Positions 47,226-59,035 of a stretch of DNA of 64,000 nucleotides are shown piece after piece. The first letter of the stretch is position 1. Each line of letters opens with the position of its first letter. The notes below the pieces were generated by a model. It did no database searches, had not been told where the DNA came from, and worked only from the letters and a program-made list of their open reading frames with translations. The position numbers and the translations under genes were made by a program. Origin of the DNA: Xenopus tropicalis (lineage: Eukaryota; Chordata; Amphibia; Anura; Pipidae). The DNA lies in assembly GCF_000004195.4 (NCBI RefSeq), contig NC_030677.2:68224222-68288221 (forward strand), written 5' to 3'.

Positions 47226-48002
47226 AAGAAAGTGAATGCACCCTTGGAATATGTAAGTGGTGTGCTGAAGAATTTGTTTTCTTTAAACATTATTATAGAT
47301 GGGTTATATTATTTAAACCCATCCATTATGATATATATTTTAAATGCCCCTTTATTGTGATATGACATTTTCCATCATTAATAGACTAATGAGATAATTT
47401 AATGACAGCTGAAAAATTTGCTCTATTTTATTATATCATAGAATAGCATTTCCTATTTGAATATAAACATCTTATTGGTTGATTTGGGTTGCCAGAACTG
47501 GTGCACTTGGTACATTATTGGCTTTTTCTCCCTTTCCTAAGCATGACTACAGTTTTTGCTACAGTGCTTTTCCTTGATTTGGTAGAGGTGTTACTAACTG
47601 CCCTAAATTTCTTCCAAATTATAAAGATAGTTTGCTCTATTTCTGCTCCCAAATCCTCATTGTTCTTATTCAAAACCATCCTGCCAGTGTCTTCATCCTG
47701 TGTTAAAAAACTTTCACGAATGGATGAACTGAGGGCACAGCCAAGATGGTGTAAGTGTAGTTTACTTTTATTAGGGACATGGACAGACTGAAATGAATAA
47801 GCAATAATAGAGCAGAATGATGGACAAACTTCCCTAAGGTTGTTAATGTGTCTCAAAACTGGGGTTAGAGGTTTTTTTTTAACTTTTAATGTAAGTACCT
47901 TTTATCTAATGTGCAACAAAGTGTCTCTGGTCTCCAGTGATCCTCAATGCTTTGTAAACAGGGATGAATGAAAGAATTCATCAAGCTGCAATATTCTCTG
48001 GG
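47226..48002. other. Unassigned DNA; 47455-47490 scrap of the GCAGTAACCC MITE
   Basis: AACATCTTATTGGTTGATTT at 47468 matches that family's centre. Nothing else. Confidence 0.35.
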
Positions 48003-48245
48003 AATAGGGGTGCTGCTACCATGAGGCGAGTTGAGAAAATCACCTCAGGTGGTAGCAACCCCAAAGTTACCAGGGGCCACTCCTGGTAAATTTAAGTGAT
48101 GTCTTTCTGGTTTTTAAAATGCAAATTTGGCTCAATGTGGCCCCCCCTGGACCCTCTACAGCGCTGTAAAGGTAAGCAAGGGGGGGCCAAGGGCATTGGA
48201 GGAGCCACCTTGGGCAGCTCAGGGGCCAAAAGCGCCCCTGTCTGG
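48003..48245. repeat. G+C-rich dispersed repeat with inverted pairs
   Basis: GCTACCATGAGGCG opposes CACCTCAGGTGGTAGC, and TGGCCCCCCC (48138-48147) opposes GGGGGGGCCA (48180-48189). Confidence 0.6.
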
Positions 48246-49000
48246 AAACTCAATACATTGTACAATATTTTCAGTAATCCAAAAAACAAAATTGTGACAA
48301 CATTAACATGACCTCTCAAACTGGTATCATATTTTGGTAGCAACATATTTCAGTCTATGTAATATGGCATTGTAAGATAATGTATGACAAGAAACGGGGA
48401 TGGGACAAAATGAAGGTCGAATCAAGGGCAAAGAAAAAGTAAAGGTTCTGAATGGGTTTTCATCTACTCAGTTTTCATGTCACAGTTTTCATGTCACCCT
48501 CACAGTTTATGGCAGAAACCAATAAGTACTACCTTACATAATCTCAGAAAAAATGTTCTTCTATGAATGATTCATGAAATATTATAGGGGAAGCCTAAAT
48601 TTGTATGATCACTAAAATGAGCAGTATTTGTAACAAAACTTAGTTCTTTCCATGTTGTGAAACACCAGTAAAGAGACATTTAAAAAAGCTCTGGTACCCT
48701 GAAATTATTGGCCTTATTGTATTTTGTCCATTTTAAAACTTTCAAATGATCAATCAGAACCTAATTTATGACTCAAGTTGTGCCTCTTGTAGCCCTATCA
48801 ATCATCCCCTTTAATAATAAAGTCATAACCCCCTCCCCACAAATGTCCTTCACAACCTAATCTCAAAGCTCAGTTCCTACACAGAACACTGTGCCCAACC
48901 CAAAACTTTTATTCATTCTAAATCATTGTTTTTGTAATTGTGAGGCTGCTTCCTGGAGGTGGGAAGAAGTTTTTGAAGGACCAAGCCTCAAGGTCAGGTA
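48246..49000. other. Intergenic DNA, nothing recognised
   Basis: No supported feature. Confidence 0.4.
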
Positions 49001-49157
49001 TTACATTACATTAACATTTATTTATAAAGCGCCAACATATTCCGCGGCGCTGTACAATAAGTGGGTTACATACATTGGACATACGGAGTAACATATAAAG
49101 CAATCAATAACCGATACAAGAGGTGAAGAGGGCCCTGCCCAAAAGAGCTTACAATCT
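49001..49157 (-). repeat. L2/SINE-like 3' tail, minus strand
   Basis: CATTTATTTATAAAGCGCCA through GAGCTTACAATC is the reverse complement of 6680-6847 with few differences. Confidence 0.8.
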
Positions 49158-49397
49158 ACAAGATATGTTAACATTTGGAGGACAGGACCATTTACTATAC
49201 CTTATACTCCCATTAACAGAGGTAAATTACATTGAGAATATTATGCCATCATAATTATTCTTGGGACTATGACTAAATGGCTGATACAGAAATTTTTTTA
49301 TATATCTGTAACTGTTACAAACTAAGGGGGGCCCTGATCCAGTGTTTGAGCTCATAGAGGTGCTTCAACAAAAGGAACAATGTTTTAGATGGTAACA

Positions 49398-49676
49398 GGC
49401 CCGGATTTGTGGAAAGGCCACAAAGGCCCGGGCCTAGGGCGGCAAAAATTGGGGGGCGGCATGCCACCCCGCCGCACCAAAATATTAAAGTTTTTCGCGC
49501 ATACGGAGCAATGGGGACCTCTCCCCCACTGCTCCGTATGTGATTGAAAAGGCCCGCGCATGCGCAATCGCGAGTTCGCGCATGCGCAGGGAGGTTCGCC
49601 GTTCGCGCATGCGTAGGGGGGCGGGTCAGAGAGGGGGCGGCCTCGGGGCACCCGGCAAACAAATCCGGCCCTGGAT
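49398..49676. repeat. GCCCGGAT / CATACGGAGCA repeat, long copy
   Basis: Ends CAGGCCCGGATTTGTGG and CAAATCCGGCCCTG are inverted. Inside are CATACGGAGCAATGGGG / CCCACTGCTCCGTATG and four GCGCATGCG sites. Long frames across it are composition artefacts. Confidence 0.8.
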
Positions 49677-49896
49677 GGTAAACTATAGCAAAACATGCCC
49701 CTTAACTTTCTTCTCAGGCTTCTATACATCTCAATCTATTTGCAGTGATTTCCAAAATGTGTGGCCCTCCCTGGGGAAACTTGGGGCAGCAGAAGTGTCT
49801 TTTAGGATTAGATATGATGAGAAAACCTATTTAGTGAAAAAGACAGACAACCTATTGCTCACACAGATGGCTTGTAGATTGAGATAACTTTTGACA

Positions 49897-49916
49897 TAGA
49901 TAGATAGATGATACAG

Positions 49917-49995
<79 letters not shown>
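49897..49995. repeat. (TAGA)n microsatellite
   Basis: About two dozen TAGA units. It is the reverse complement of a (CTAT)n-class tract and followed almost directly by (GT)n. Confidence 0.97.
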
Positions 49996-49996
<1 letters not shown>

Positions 49997-50002
49997 AACA
50001 GA

Positions 50003-50058
50003 TTGTGTGTGTGTGTAAGTGTATGTGTGTGTGTGTGTGAGTGTGTGTGTGTGTGTGT
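50003..50058. repeat. (GT)n microsatellite, interrupted
   Basis: GT repeats with AAGTGTAT and GAGT interruptions. Confidence 0.95.
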
Positions 50059-50739
50059 TTTAACATCCTGGTATTCCCACCAGTTTGGGGCTTTATTTTC
50101 TATAGGGAATCACTAGATCTCATAACAGAAAATCTTGAGATCTCTTTGCAAAGTCAATTTTGAAGGAAAAGCTTTCAAAGGGATCAAAGCTTTTCTTCAG
50201 TGTGAATTATTCCATTAAAGCTGAATGTGACATAATTACAAAAGATGTTAGATGCAGAATCTCATCAGGATTATCCGACACTCATCTTTGAAAAAAAAAA
50301 AAAAAAAAGGCTCCGCAGCTGTTGCTGTCACAGCACAAATGTAAAACAAGTGCCAAGAACAAAAACTACTTGAAAGCAGTCACTGCTTTCTCTTGTATCC
50401 AGATTCCTAATCCACATTGGTTTTATAATATATCATGAAGTTCCTTTGTTCACCTAATACAACTGTAAGTGAAAATAAAATACTTTTAGAGCCTATTTCA
50501 AATGAATTATGAACAATGAATTTATCTTTCATATTTTTTATGAAGTATTTACTGTAAATTTGAATTATTTATGAATGCAGTGTTATATAACATTATACAT
50601 TATACATATTATATAACACATAGCCCATGTAGATATCTGTGATATTACAATGACACATAATTATTATATATATTTATGAATCTTGTGATACCATCACCCC
50701 ACGGTATTGCTACACACAGTGTAAAACAGAACTTTTTTT
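50059..50739. other. Intergenic DNA with A18 tract at about 50291
   Basis: No exon or known repeat recognised. Confidence 0.4.
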
Positions 50740-51470
50740 TTTTAGATTTTAGATCATCACTGTTGGTAACCATGAAATACGTTACCTTTTTTGCCAGGGA
50801 TTAGATTTCCCTCATGCATTATTAATGAAGTTAAACTACTAGTAACATGCCAAATGGGCTGCATAGGAGATTTGTGACTAATCCAGCAAAAAACAGGCCC
50901 AGTCACATAATGATAGAAAAAAAAGAACAAATGTCAACAGTTTTACACTGGGACTGGATTAGGCAGACCATACTTAGTGATTTCTTACACAAGGATTATC
51001 TCACTTTTGCCGTTAAAGCATGACAGGCCACACTTTCCACCTGAAAAATAAGGCCTTGGTCAAATAAAGCAAGTATGTGCGTACAGCTGGGCAAGGCTAA
51101 GGAATCTTCATTAAATTTGGTTTCAGATCTAACACAACTATATGAGAGATGAACATTGTTTTGACAGGCAGGCTATTATTGCCTTGAGAACAAATGTGAG
51201 ATTACACTGAATTGAAGCTTAATTAGGTACGCTTAAAATAGCCCTGATGCTGTACTTTCATCATGCTGCTGTAAAACAAAGATCTCCATGTAGAACCCTC
51301 ATGGCATAAAAATAGAAATAAAATCTCATCAACTGCAATGTTAAACGATAGCTGAGCAATTAAAACAATCATTTTAAAGATTTTATGCGATCATAAATAT
51401 CCATGTGACACACTGCCAGGACATGTGACTCTGGGCTGAAGAGTTAGATACCTTGGAATAAAGAAGGGTT
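50740..51470. promoter_or_regulatory. Candidate block of conserved non-coding sequence
   Basis: About 700 bp free of recognisable repeats and of sustained frames, with TTAATTA (51219-51225), GATTACA-type and AATAAAGCAAG-like homeodomain/forkhead-style sites. Looks like an enhancer-type block. Evidence is textural only. Confidence 0.3.
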
Positions 51471-51816
51471 TTGTTGGATCCGAGTATGATCCCATTTAAG
51501 ATAGGATGGATCTCTGGTCAGTTATAAAAGAAAAACCTTATATCAAACATGGAAGATGCAGTCAGAGAAGACACCTAATTTGTTTGTAACAGAAGATTTC
51601 ATTCCAGAATTGCTGTAGAAATGTTGCAATTCAACATTATGATGAATTACACAGAAAATCCATCAAAACATTTAAGGATTTTTTAACAGTTCCAAAAGGA
51701 TATTTAAAAATAAAAAATATAATTATTTTTGAAGTTTTGAAGTTTTAATTGGAGAATTGCTGTTCTGAAAGGTATTCTCTACAACATTGGCCACTTAGAA
51801 TGTTGTAACAGCTTTA

Positions 51817-51965
51817 GCAGTGTTGTAACTAGACTGGGCCCCATAGCAAAATTAGTATAAGGCTTCCTAAAATATTGCTAGTAAGATTTTTTTTATAAAC
51901 ACTGAGCCCCCTATACCTTTCCAGTAGCCGAAGGGTCTGCTTTCTCCAAAGTTACTTCTTTGGGC
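51817..51965. repeat. AGTGTTGTAACTAGACTGGGCCCC repeat scrap
   Basis: Related in texture to the AGTGGCATAACTA repeat at 23503. Confidence 0.4.
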
Positions 51966-52457
51966 TTTACAGGAACAGTTCAGTGTAAAAATGAAACTGG
52001 GTAAAATAGCCTGAGCAAAATAAAACTATTTGTAATGTAGTTAGTTAGGCAAAAATGCAATCTATAAAGGCTGGAGTGAGCAGATGTCTAACATAATAGC
52101 CAGAACTCTAATTCCTGCTTTCAGCTCTCTAACCTCTTAGTTAGTCGATAACTTTAGGGGGGAGCATATGGGACATAACTATTTAGTTAGTTTGTGAGCA
52201 TGCAGGTCAGATTGAATAGTAACTGAACAGTTATGTCCCATATGCCCCGCCCCCCCCAAGTCACTGATTGTCTACTGACTGCTAACAGCTCAGAGAGCTG
52301 TCAAGGAAAAAGTAGTGTCCTTGCTATTATGTTAGACATCTGCTCACTCCAGCCTTAGATTACATTTTTGCCTAACTAACTATATTGAAAAAAAATTTAT
52401 ATTGCACAGTCTATATATTTTACTCAGTTTCATTTTTACACTGAACTATACCTTTAA
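51966..52457. mobile_element. Palindromic TTAA MITE (CAGTGTAAAAATGAAACTG)
   Basis: Left GGAACAGTTCAGTGTAAAAA and right TTTTTACACTGAACTATACC are inverted. Inner pairs include GGAGTGAGCAGATGTCTAAC/GTTAGACATCTGCTCACTCC and CATATGGGACATAACT/AGTTATGTCCCATATG. Confidence 0.88.
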
Positions 52458-52672
52458 GTGTATCAATCAAATTCAAACAGTTAAACTGCAAAATAAATAG
52501 AAGCACCCCCCTTAGCCTGAGCAAATGCTGAATAAATTAGAATCACAATCTTTATTTTTTTTTGACATGGGTTTTATTTTACTATATTGCACTCCTAACC
52601 CGACTTGGGACCCACACTTTCTGTAATTGGCTCATGGCATAAAGCAGGAAATATTTGGTTTACTAACTGAGA

Positions 52673-52865
52673 ACTAAAGGTAATATCATTGGTGGGGGGA
52701 GGCACCCCCCAGTGATTATAATTGCTTACTGGCCTGGGGTATTTCTTTTCTCCTGGCCCAGGCCAGCAATGTGCAGTAAAATGAAAAAGCTTGGGGTTTT
52801 GTGGGCTTTCACTCTACTGCAGATGCGTCTTCCTGGACCAGAAGGAAGAGATGACGGAACTCTTT
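52673..52865. mobile_element. Decayed TTAA MITE related to 15193
   Basis: AAAGGTAATATCATTGGTGG, GGCACCCCCCAGTGATTATA and a CTACTGCAGATGCG site align with that element in order. Confidence 0.6.
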
Positions 52866-53250
52866 CTTGGCTGTATTGGCCCAAATAAAGCTGCTTTCAG
52901 GCAGAACCTCATTACATTTGAAACCTTTATTCTCATATGGGATTCTCAGATGGACCCTTAGAAAGTGGAGCTATATGCAGTTGATCTGCAACTCTCAACA
53001 CATATGGACTTTAACACAGTGATGTGTGCCAGTGGTTATTGAACCAAATAACAATTAATAAACTGATAGCAGCAAATGTTTCTCAGTACATTAAATATAT
53101 CAGAACCAGTGACACATGTGCACCGAGTCATCTTGTGGTTTACTCACCCATAATGCTTTTGTTTCACTTGCACATCAAAAGTCAAAGTGCCTCTAGGTAT
53201 AAAAAGACATCTTATTAGAATGGAAGCCAACAATGGACATAAGAGACTAG

Positions 53251-53416
53251 TGGGGTTATGTATTAAAAGTCACTAAGTTTGCCCAGGAGCAGTAACCCAT
53301 AGCAACCAGTCAGCAGAAAGCATTTACTGGTCACCTGTTTAAAGCTAATATCTTATTGGTTGCTGTGGGTTACTGCTCCTGGGAAAATGTAGTGCCTTTA
53401 ATGACATATGGGGGTT
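53251..53416. mobile_element. MITE, GCCCAGGAGCAGTAACCC family, best copy
   Basis: GCCCAGGAGCAGTAACCCAT opposes TGGGTTACTGCTCCTGGG. Outer ends GGGGTTATGTATTAAAAG and TTTAATGACATATGGGGG are also inverted. Confidence 0.85.
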
Positions 53417-55499
53417 AACCCTTTACATGCTACAACAGGATTGTAAATTGTGGGGCAATGCCCAATCTAGCATAGGTTAACCTGGTAATGTGTGGTGCTG
53501 GCACTTCAGTCTGGGTGCCTTTAGCTTACAAAGTGTGGCAAATAAAAGGTAGAAAAGTAATTCTGTCCATGTATTTTTTTAATTGGATTATATATATGTG
53601 TTATGTAAATTTTAGTAAAAAAAACAATTACCTATAGAGAAAACAATGTCAAGATGTATATTATAAAAAACAAATATTCCAACGAAAGGTTCCATTCTAC
53701 CTCAGTATAAATAATATGGGATATGTAATATGCAACATCACAGATGCTTAAGATACAGAAAGCAACCCATACTTATTCTTCTCCCAGTATAACAATGAAA
53801 TCTATACAATTCAGTATGCTGGGTGGTTATTTTCTGATGAAACTGGATAAATACAAAGTAAAAATTACCTCTTATTAATACATGATTCAATATTCTCAAC
53901 TATGTAATTTGCAGAACCTTTAATCATCCGAATTCTTAAAATTAGGATCATTTTACAGATTTTTTTAGTATCTTGTAAATGCTTTTTAGAGAACTAAAGG
54001 CCATGGACACAATTATAACAATGAAGAAATATTGTAATAAAACTGTGTGTCATCTGCAATTCATTTACTAACTGATTCCCTGCCACATCTGGATTGGACA
54101 TGACGTTTATTTTTAGTGCTCTGACCTACAGCCATCATGTAGAGTTTGCAGTCTGAAGTCTGTATAAACCACCTTATTACCTTGGTCTGTTGAAGTTTCA
54201 AGCAGACTTTCCCTTTCTTGAACCTATACATTTTGACCCCTAGACAATCTGGGGAGGAATCTGTAACTTCACAAGTTGAGCTATCAGATTCTTTTGCAAT
54301 TTATATGAGAAGTGAATTGTGTTAGTAAGTGAAAAGCACATTTTGACATGACCGCTTACATCTGTTTAAAAAGAAAGTTCTGTTAAATATAAAATGTGTG
54401 CAAAGCAGGTCTCCTTAGAGATCTGTGTATCTATATAAATGATACAATCTGAGTGTCTGCGTACAGTGAATGTTTACTGTTATATATATGTCTTACAGGA
54501 GGATATTTGGAGTAACTGCTGGCAAAATGTGCACTTAGAGCGTGTGTCATCAATAGTCCCTAAACTGAGCTTGACAGCCGGAGGTGCCAGCAAGAAACAT
54601 TGTAACACTTTGGCCGCAGAGAGCAGTGCATGTAGCAGCTCCAGATGTGTGTGTGAAGGGTGGCAAGCAGCACCTGACGTTTGGAGAGGTGGTTAAAATG
54701 CTCCATCTGATAGGAGAGTGATGGTGTGAAGCAGAACCAGATGTTTTTGCAGTAACAAGGTATGAAATCAGCACCAGATGCCTGTAGATGGCTTTTATTA
54801 TCAGGACCAAACCCAGTGTTTTTGGATGGTCATATTTAATTTGAAAGGAGAAAGAAAAAAAATAACATGTGAAAAACAGAAGGATAAAGAGCTACTTCAG
54901 GACATAAATAAAAAATATTCAGTGTGCTGTAAGACAGGGTTCAGCTACAAAGTGAGTACAAAATGCAAAATGCAATTTCTGGATAAAAATGCAATTTTTT
55001 TTACCAACAATACAGAGTTTTGTCCCAGGAGTCCAGGATTTTTGCAAGTGCCCACTACTTTGCAGCCTCCACAGCTTGCACTAAATTTGTCAAAAGGGAT
55101 TCAATTTAGCAACTGAAATGGTCTATTATGGATAGTTTGCTTCCCTTAGCAGAATGCACTCCAGAAGGGGGAAACAATAATATTTTTTCAGAATAGGCCT
55201 TCTGCATTGGAATCCCACTCCTGGTGCAGGAAGCCTTGTTGGTTGCTCATTTGCTATGCCCCTAATGTATACTGATCTCATAATGGATAAGGGGCTCAAC
55301 AGCTTACCATAGTCATAAAACAAATCCAATTCATTAAAATATATGCCAAAAATTATCAGAAAAGTCATCATATGCAAATAAATACCATTTACTACCATGA
55401 ATCGCCTTTAACAAACCTGTGAGAATGTAAGGGGGGAGAAACGGTCATCAGAATTTACAGACTTTAGTCAATAGATTGCTTTGACTTATCTTAACAAAA
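53417..55499. other. Unique intergenic block
   Basis: 54500-54700 has an acceptor-like TCTTACAG and G+C-richer sequence, but no recognisable protein. Confidence 0.35.
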
Positions 55500-55800
55500 C
55501 CGCCCTTACCAGGGGTCAGAAAATAGCCCTGTGGCACATTTCAATGGCAGGTAAGCAACCTAAATGACTGGAGTTATCCATAACTTAATGCTCAGAGATG
55601 CAAATGCTTTGGACAGCAGTACGGCACCATCAAAGCAGAATGTGCAAAGTACTTTCAAGGGCTCTGACAGATGCCAATGAGGGAACATAGTAATTAAAAG
55701 CAGTAGTGCTGTGTGAGCTGCGTGTGCCCTAATTTCATTCAGCTGCTTTGCAAGTCACTCTAATTGTCCGTCATAAGAATGCATCAAACCACCACATTAG
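55500..55800. promoter_or_regulatory. Candidate conserved non-coding element
   Basis: Unique balanced sequence with ATGCAAA at about 55598, TAATTAAAAG and CAGCTGC sites, and no frame. Conservation is untested. Confidence 0.25.
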
Positions 55801-57084
55801 TTGGTACCACTAAAGTGTTGTGTTGTCCAAATGCTCTGCCATATACTCCCACAATTATTGGATGGAGGACTGACCAATGCAGAGGAAATTGCTTTGATAC
55901 ATTACACATCCATTTTTCTTTCTTTTTTTACCAGACAGAGTAGCCTTCCAGCCCTCTGATTTATTCAGACCATACTTAAATACATTGGTCCCTTCTGCAC
56001 AAATACACAGAGCCCCCCCAACTTGATCTAGGTGCACTATTAAACACTAGCCTTTTCATTCCCTTTTTGTGCCCCTTTATATTCTGTTGCCATTGCCTTG
56101 TTCCTGTTTTCTTATAATTCTTTAATCAGTTCCTTTCTTTTTCTCTCTTTCTCAGTCCTTTGTTTCTCCCACATGTATAACTAAACTAGAACTATGTTCT
56201 TTTAACATAAACTTTTTTTCTCTATTTGTCCTAATTATTCTTCTCCATTTCTGTTTTTCTCTCCTTTCTGTTTTTTGTCCACTTTTGACATTGACCCGCC
56301 ACGCCCTTTCTCCTCTTAATCACTGTATTTGCATTTGCTGCCCCTTTTACCTTTGGTTAGATTTTCTTTACTTTCCCCCTACTGCTGCTGTTTATGTCCC
56401 ACAAACCCATCTTCCCAAAGAAGTTGCAAATCACATCATGTCACTCAAAATAATAATAACAGAGCTGAGCTGGTTTCATTTCACACTTGCTGGTATAACC
56501 CTATGTCACTGGCACTCTATACTGCATATTTTCATGCATTTTAAAGAGAAATATTAATGACTTAGATGATAGCATTTACTTTCAGCCTATGTTACAGTAT
56601 ATTATCCATATTATCTATAATATAGTTACAGAAATAAAAAATGTCTTTAAAAAAAAATGTTTCAGCAGCTCAGAAACCTTACTAAAGAAAAGTGCTAGAA
56701 ATAATATGGAAGTGCAGATATTTTAGCACAATCAGGCAATGCTTTATTTTCATACCAGTAGTTATTTAAATGGAACATATACCTTCCATTGTAGTGTTAA
56801 ACTGCTGGGCTACATCTCCCAGCATATGTTCAATGGAAAAAACATGATGAAAGTTTTATTCCAACAATCACTGCACAATAAAACTTTTTCCCAAGTCCTG
56901 CCCAGTGGATGCAAGAGGGTCCTTCAGTGGGAAATCGTGCCTGCATTGTTTACAGTAATTATTGGGGGGAGTGCAGTTTATGATTGCCTTGCAGATGAGG
57001 TATTTTTCTTTGAGCTGACTTTCTTAAATAAGAAAATACTTGGCAGCTACGTTTTTCCCAAAATCCTGCATAAGCAATCAAAAA
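55801..57084. other. Intergenic DNA; scrap of a CTACATCTCCCAGCAT element near 56800
   Basis: GCTGGGCTACATCTCCCAGC resembles the inside of the TTAA element at 28477. 56090-56290 is pyrimidine-rich. Confidence 0.35.
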
Positions 57085-57235
57085 TAATTTAAACATCAAA
57101 TAAACCCAACAGTCTGCCAAAAATATTAATTCATGCAGCTTAGTTACCATCAACTATAAGGTACTTTTTTTATTAATTGTGAGCTATCTCGATAACAAGT
57201 TTACAGATAGGGATCCTATACCTGTACTAGGTCTA
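57085..57235. repeat. Dispersed frog repeat (CCTATACCTGTACT end), copy
   Basis: AAATAAACCCAACAGTCTGC, GGATCCTATACCTGTACT and intervening order match 20935-21180. Confidence 0.6.
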
Positions 57236-57419
57236 AATATTGTGATCAAACAGAGGGTACATTATTGCTGTTTTGTTTAAATCTACCATTGCTCTGTGTC
57301 TGCAGCTTAATTTGGATATATATGTATTTTTTTATCAAATATATATTATTTTATCAAATTATACCTATTAACAAACAACTTTCTACAGCTTTTTTCTCTA
57401 CAATACGCCTTTAAATGTT

Positions 57420-57780
57420 CTCCTGTGTCATCAAAAACAGCTTAGCCATAATTGCCATTAATTAGCCAGCATGTTGATGACTGCAACATAACTTATTCTT
57501 TAAATGCTTTTGAAATACAAAGTACACAAGACATTACAATGATTTAAACCTTGAGAGATTTCCCAAATGGCTGACAAGTGACAGCTTGGCATTGATTATT
57601 CATTCCTACAATCGATTAACAGCTACTGGCCCATTTACTAGTTCCTTTTAAATTATCAGCTCTCTTACAAAATGTTAACATGATATCGACATGTAAAGGT
57701 TTTTCTAGAGTTGATATGGCATGCTAAAAATTGTTATTATGGCCAGTCATGATACCATAGATGATTGCACCTTTCTTTAA
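57420..57780. promoter_or_regulatory. Candidate conserved non-coding element
   Basis: Unique block with TTAATTA (57458-57464), ATCGATTA (57611-57618, Onecut/homeodomain-like) and several ATTA cores. No frame. Texture typical of developmental enhancers. Confidence 0.3.
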
Positions 57781-58724
57781 TAAAGATGTTTATTGATAGA
57801 GTTTGGTGATGGAGGATGGAGAAGATTTGTGTATGCTGTACCTCATGAAATACATTTGTTAAGAAATAAAAGGAAAATAATACACTGATTTAATGGCTCC
57901 ATTTAGAAAGGAAAGAAGACATTATAGGCTTCATAAGTAGGTGTCAGAATATTCTTGTATCCACCTCAAATTAATCAGCTTTCCTCAAAATGCACCTAAA
58001 TATGTACACCAGAACACAAATAAAAAAGAGTGTATTCATTGAAATAAAATACCATATGGACCAAACTTACTCAGGACATGATTACACTACATGGGTAAAT
58101 GCATTTCAAACAACTTCCCAGCACAACATGTTGCTTCCCTTGCTGCTGCAGATGCACTGTTGTGCCTAGTGTCTAAGCTCCAGGGCTATATGGGCTTACT
58201 GCTTAGTGAATGTGCCTGGTGTTTAGATGTGGATATAAATATGCATATGTTAATTGCCTTTACATAGTCAGGAGAGTATACTTTTGAAACATGAGCCACT
58301 TGTCTTAAAGTAAATTGTGCCAAACATGTTAAAGGAAGAGTAGGCAGACCCTTAGCATGCAGTTTAGACATACAGATAATTTCCCACACTTTTTACTTTT
58401 AGCAGGTATACATGGATGTAACTAAACAATCAGGCTTATATTACAAAATAACTAATTTACAGTAGCCTACCACAGTACATTACCCAATCATTCCTTCTGT
58501 TTGTTATGCTTAAATGAAGCTAATTTTGCCCACAATTCCAATGTAAGTTGCATCTGATGCAGTTACAGCCCATACATCAAACATGTACAACTGTACTTGC
58601 AATTTGCAGTGAATGTGACATAATTTGTGCTAAAAATTATTGAGTTTCTGCAATGCCTGGCACTCAGCAGCAACATGATGCCAAGTCCACTGCATGTATT
58701 GACCCTGACCACTGTGCAAACCCT
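57781..58724. other. Intergenic DNA, nothing recognised
   Basis: No supported feature. Confidence 0.4.
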
Positions 58725-59035
58725 GGACCATGCCCGGACTGGCAATCTGTGGATTCTGGCAAATGCCAGAGGGGCTGCTGTAAGATGTCATAGATGTATG
58801 TCTATGAAGATTCTCATTCATCCAGGTCATGATATACAGTATCTAGTAGAATTAAGTCTAAAACAACTGGACTTTTCTGAGTTTTTCTTGAAAACGTTTC
58901 ACCACTCATCCAAGTGGCTTCTTCAGTTCATAGATTATTATTCATAGATGTACACTATTTAGTGCGCTGGTGATGGCTGTTTGGCCCTCTGTGTACTTGG
59001 AATGCTAGGGCCTATTTTAAATACCACTCCAAGCC
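58725..59035. repeat. Dispersed frog repeat (CCGGACTGGCAATCTGTGG), split by an insertion
   Basis: The left part runs to GGGGCTGCTGTAAGATGTCA. The right part resumes at CACTATTTAGTGCGCTGG and GGGCCTATTTTAAATACC. The insertion is at 58799-58942. Confidence 0.7.
58799..58942. mobile_element. 144-bp insertion with 10-bp target duplication
   Basis: CATAGATGTA is duplicated exactly at 58789-58798 and 58943-58952. The insert holds GAAAACGTTTCACCACTCAT and CCAAGTGGCTTCTTCAGTTC, a unit also common in fish retroelement tails. Family uncertain. Confidence 0.65.

Noticed and set aside
49315..49729. Three 114-115-codon frames
   Set aside because: They fall in a G+C-rich inverted repeat where stops are scarce. 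Proteins are low-complexity and occur on both strands.
54439..54810. Possible exon after TCTTACAG with Cys/Ser-rich frames
   Set aside because: Both strands are open, with no homologous motif and no coherent neighbour exon.
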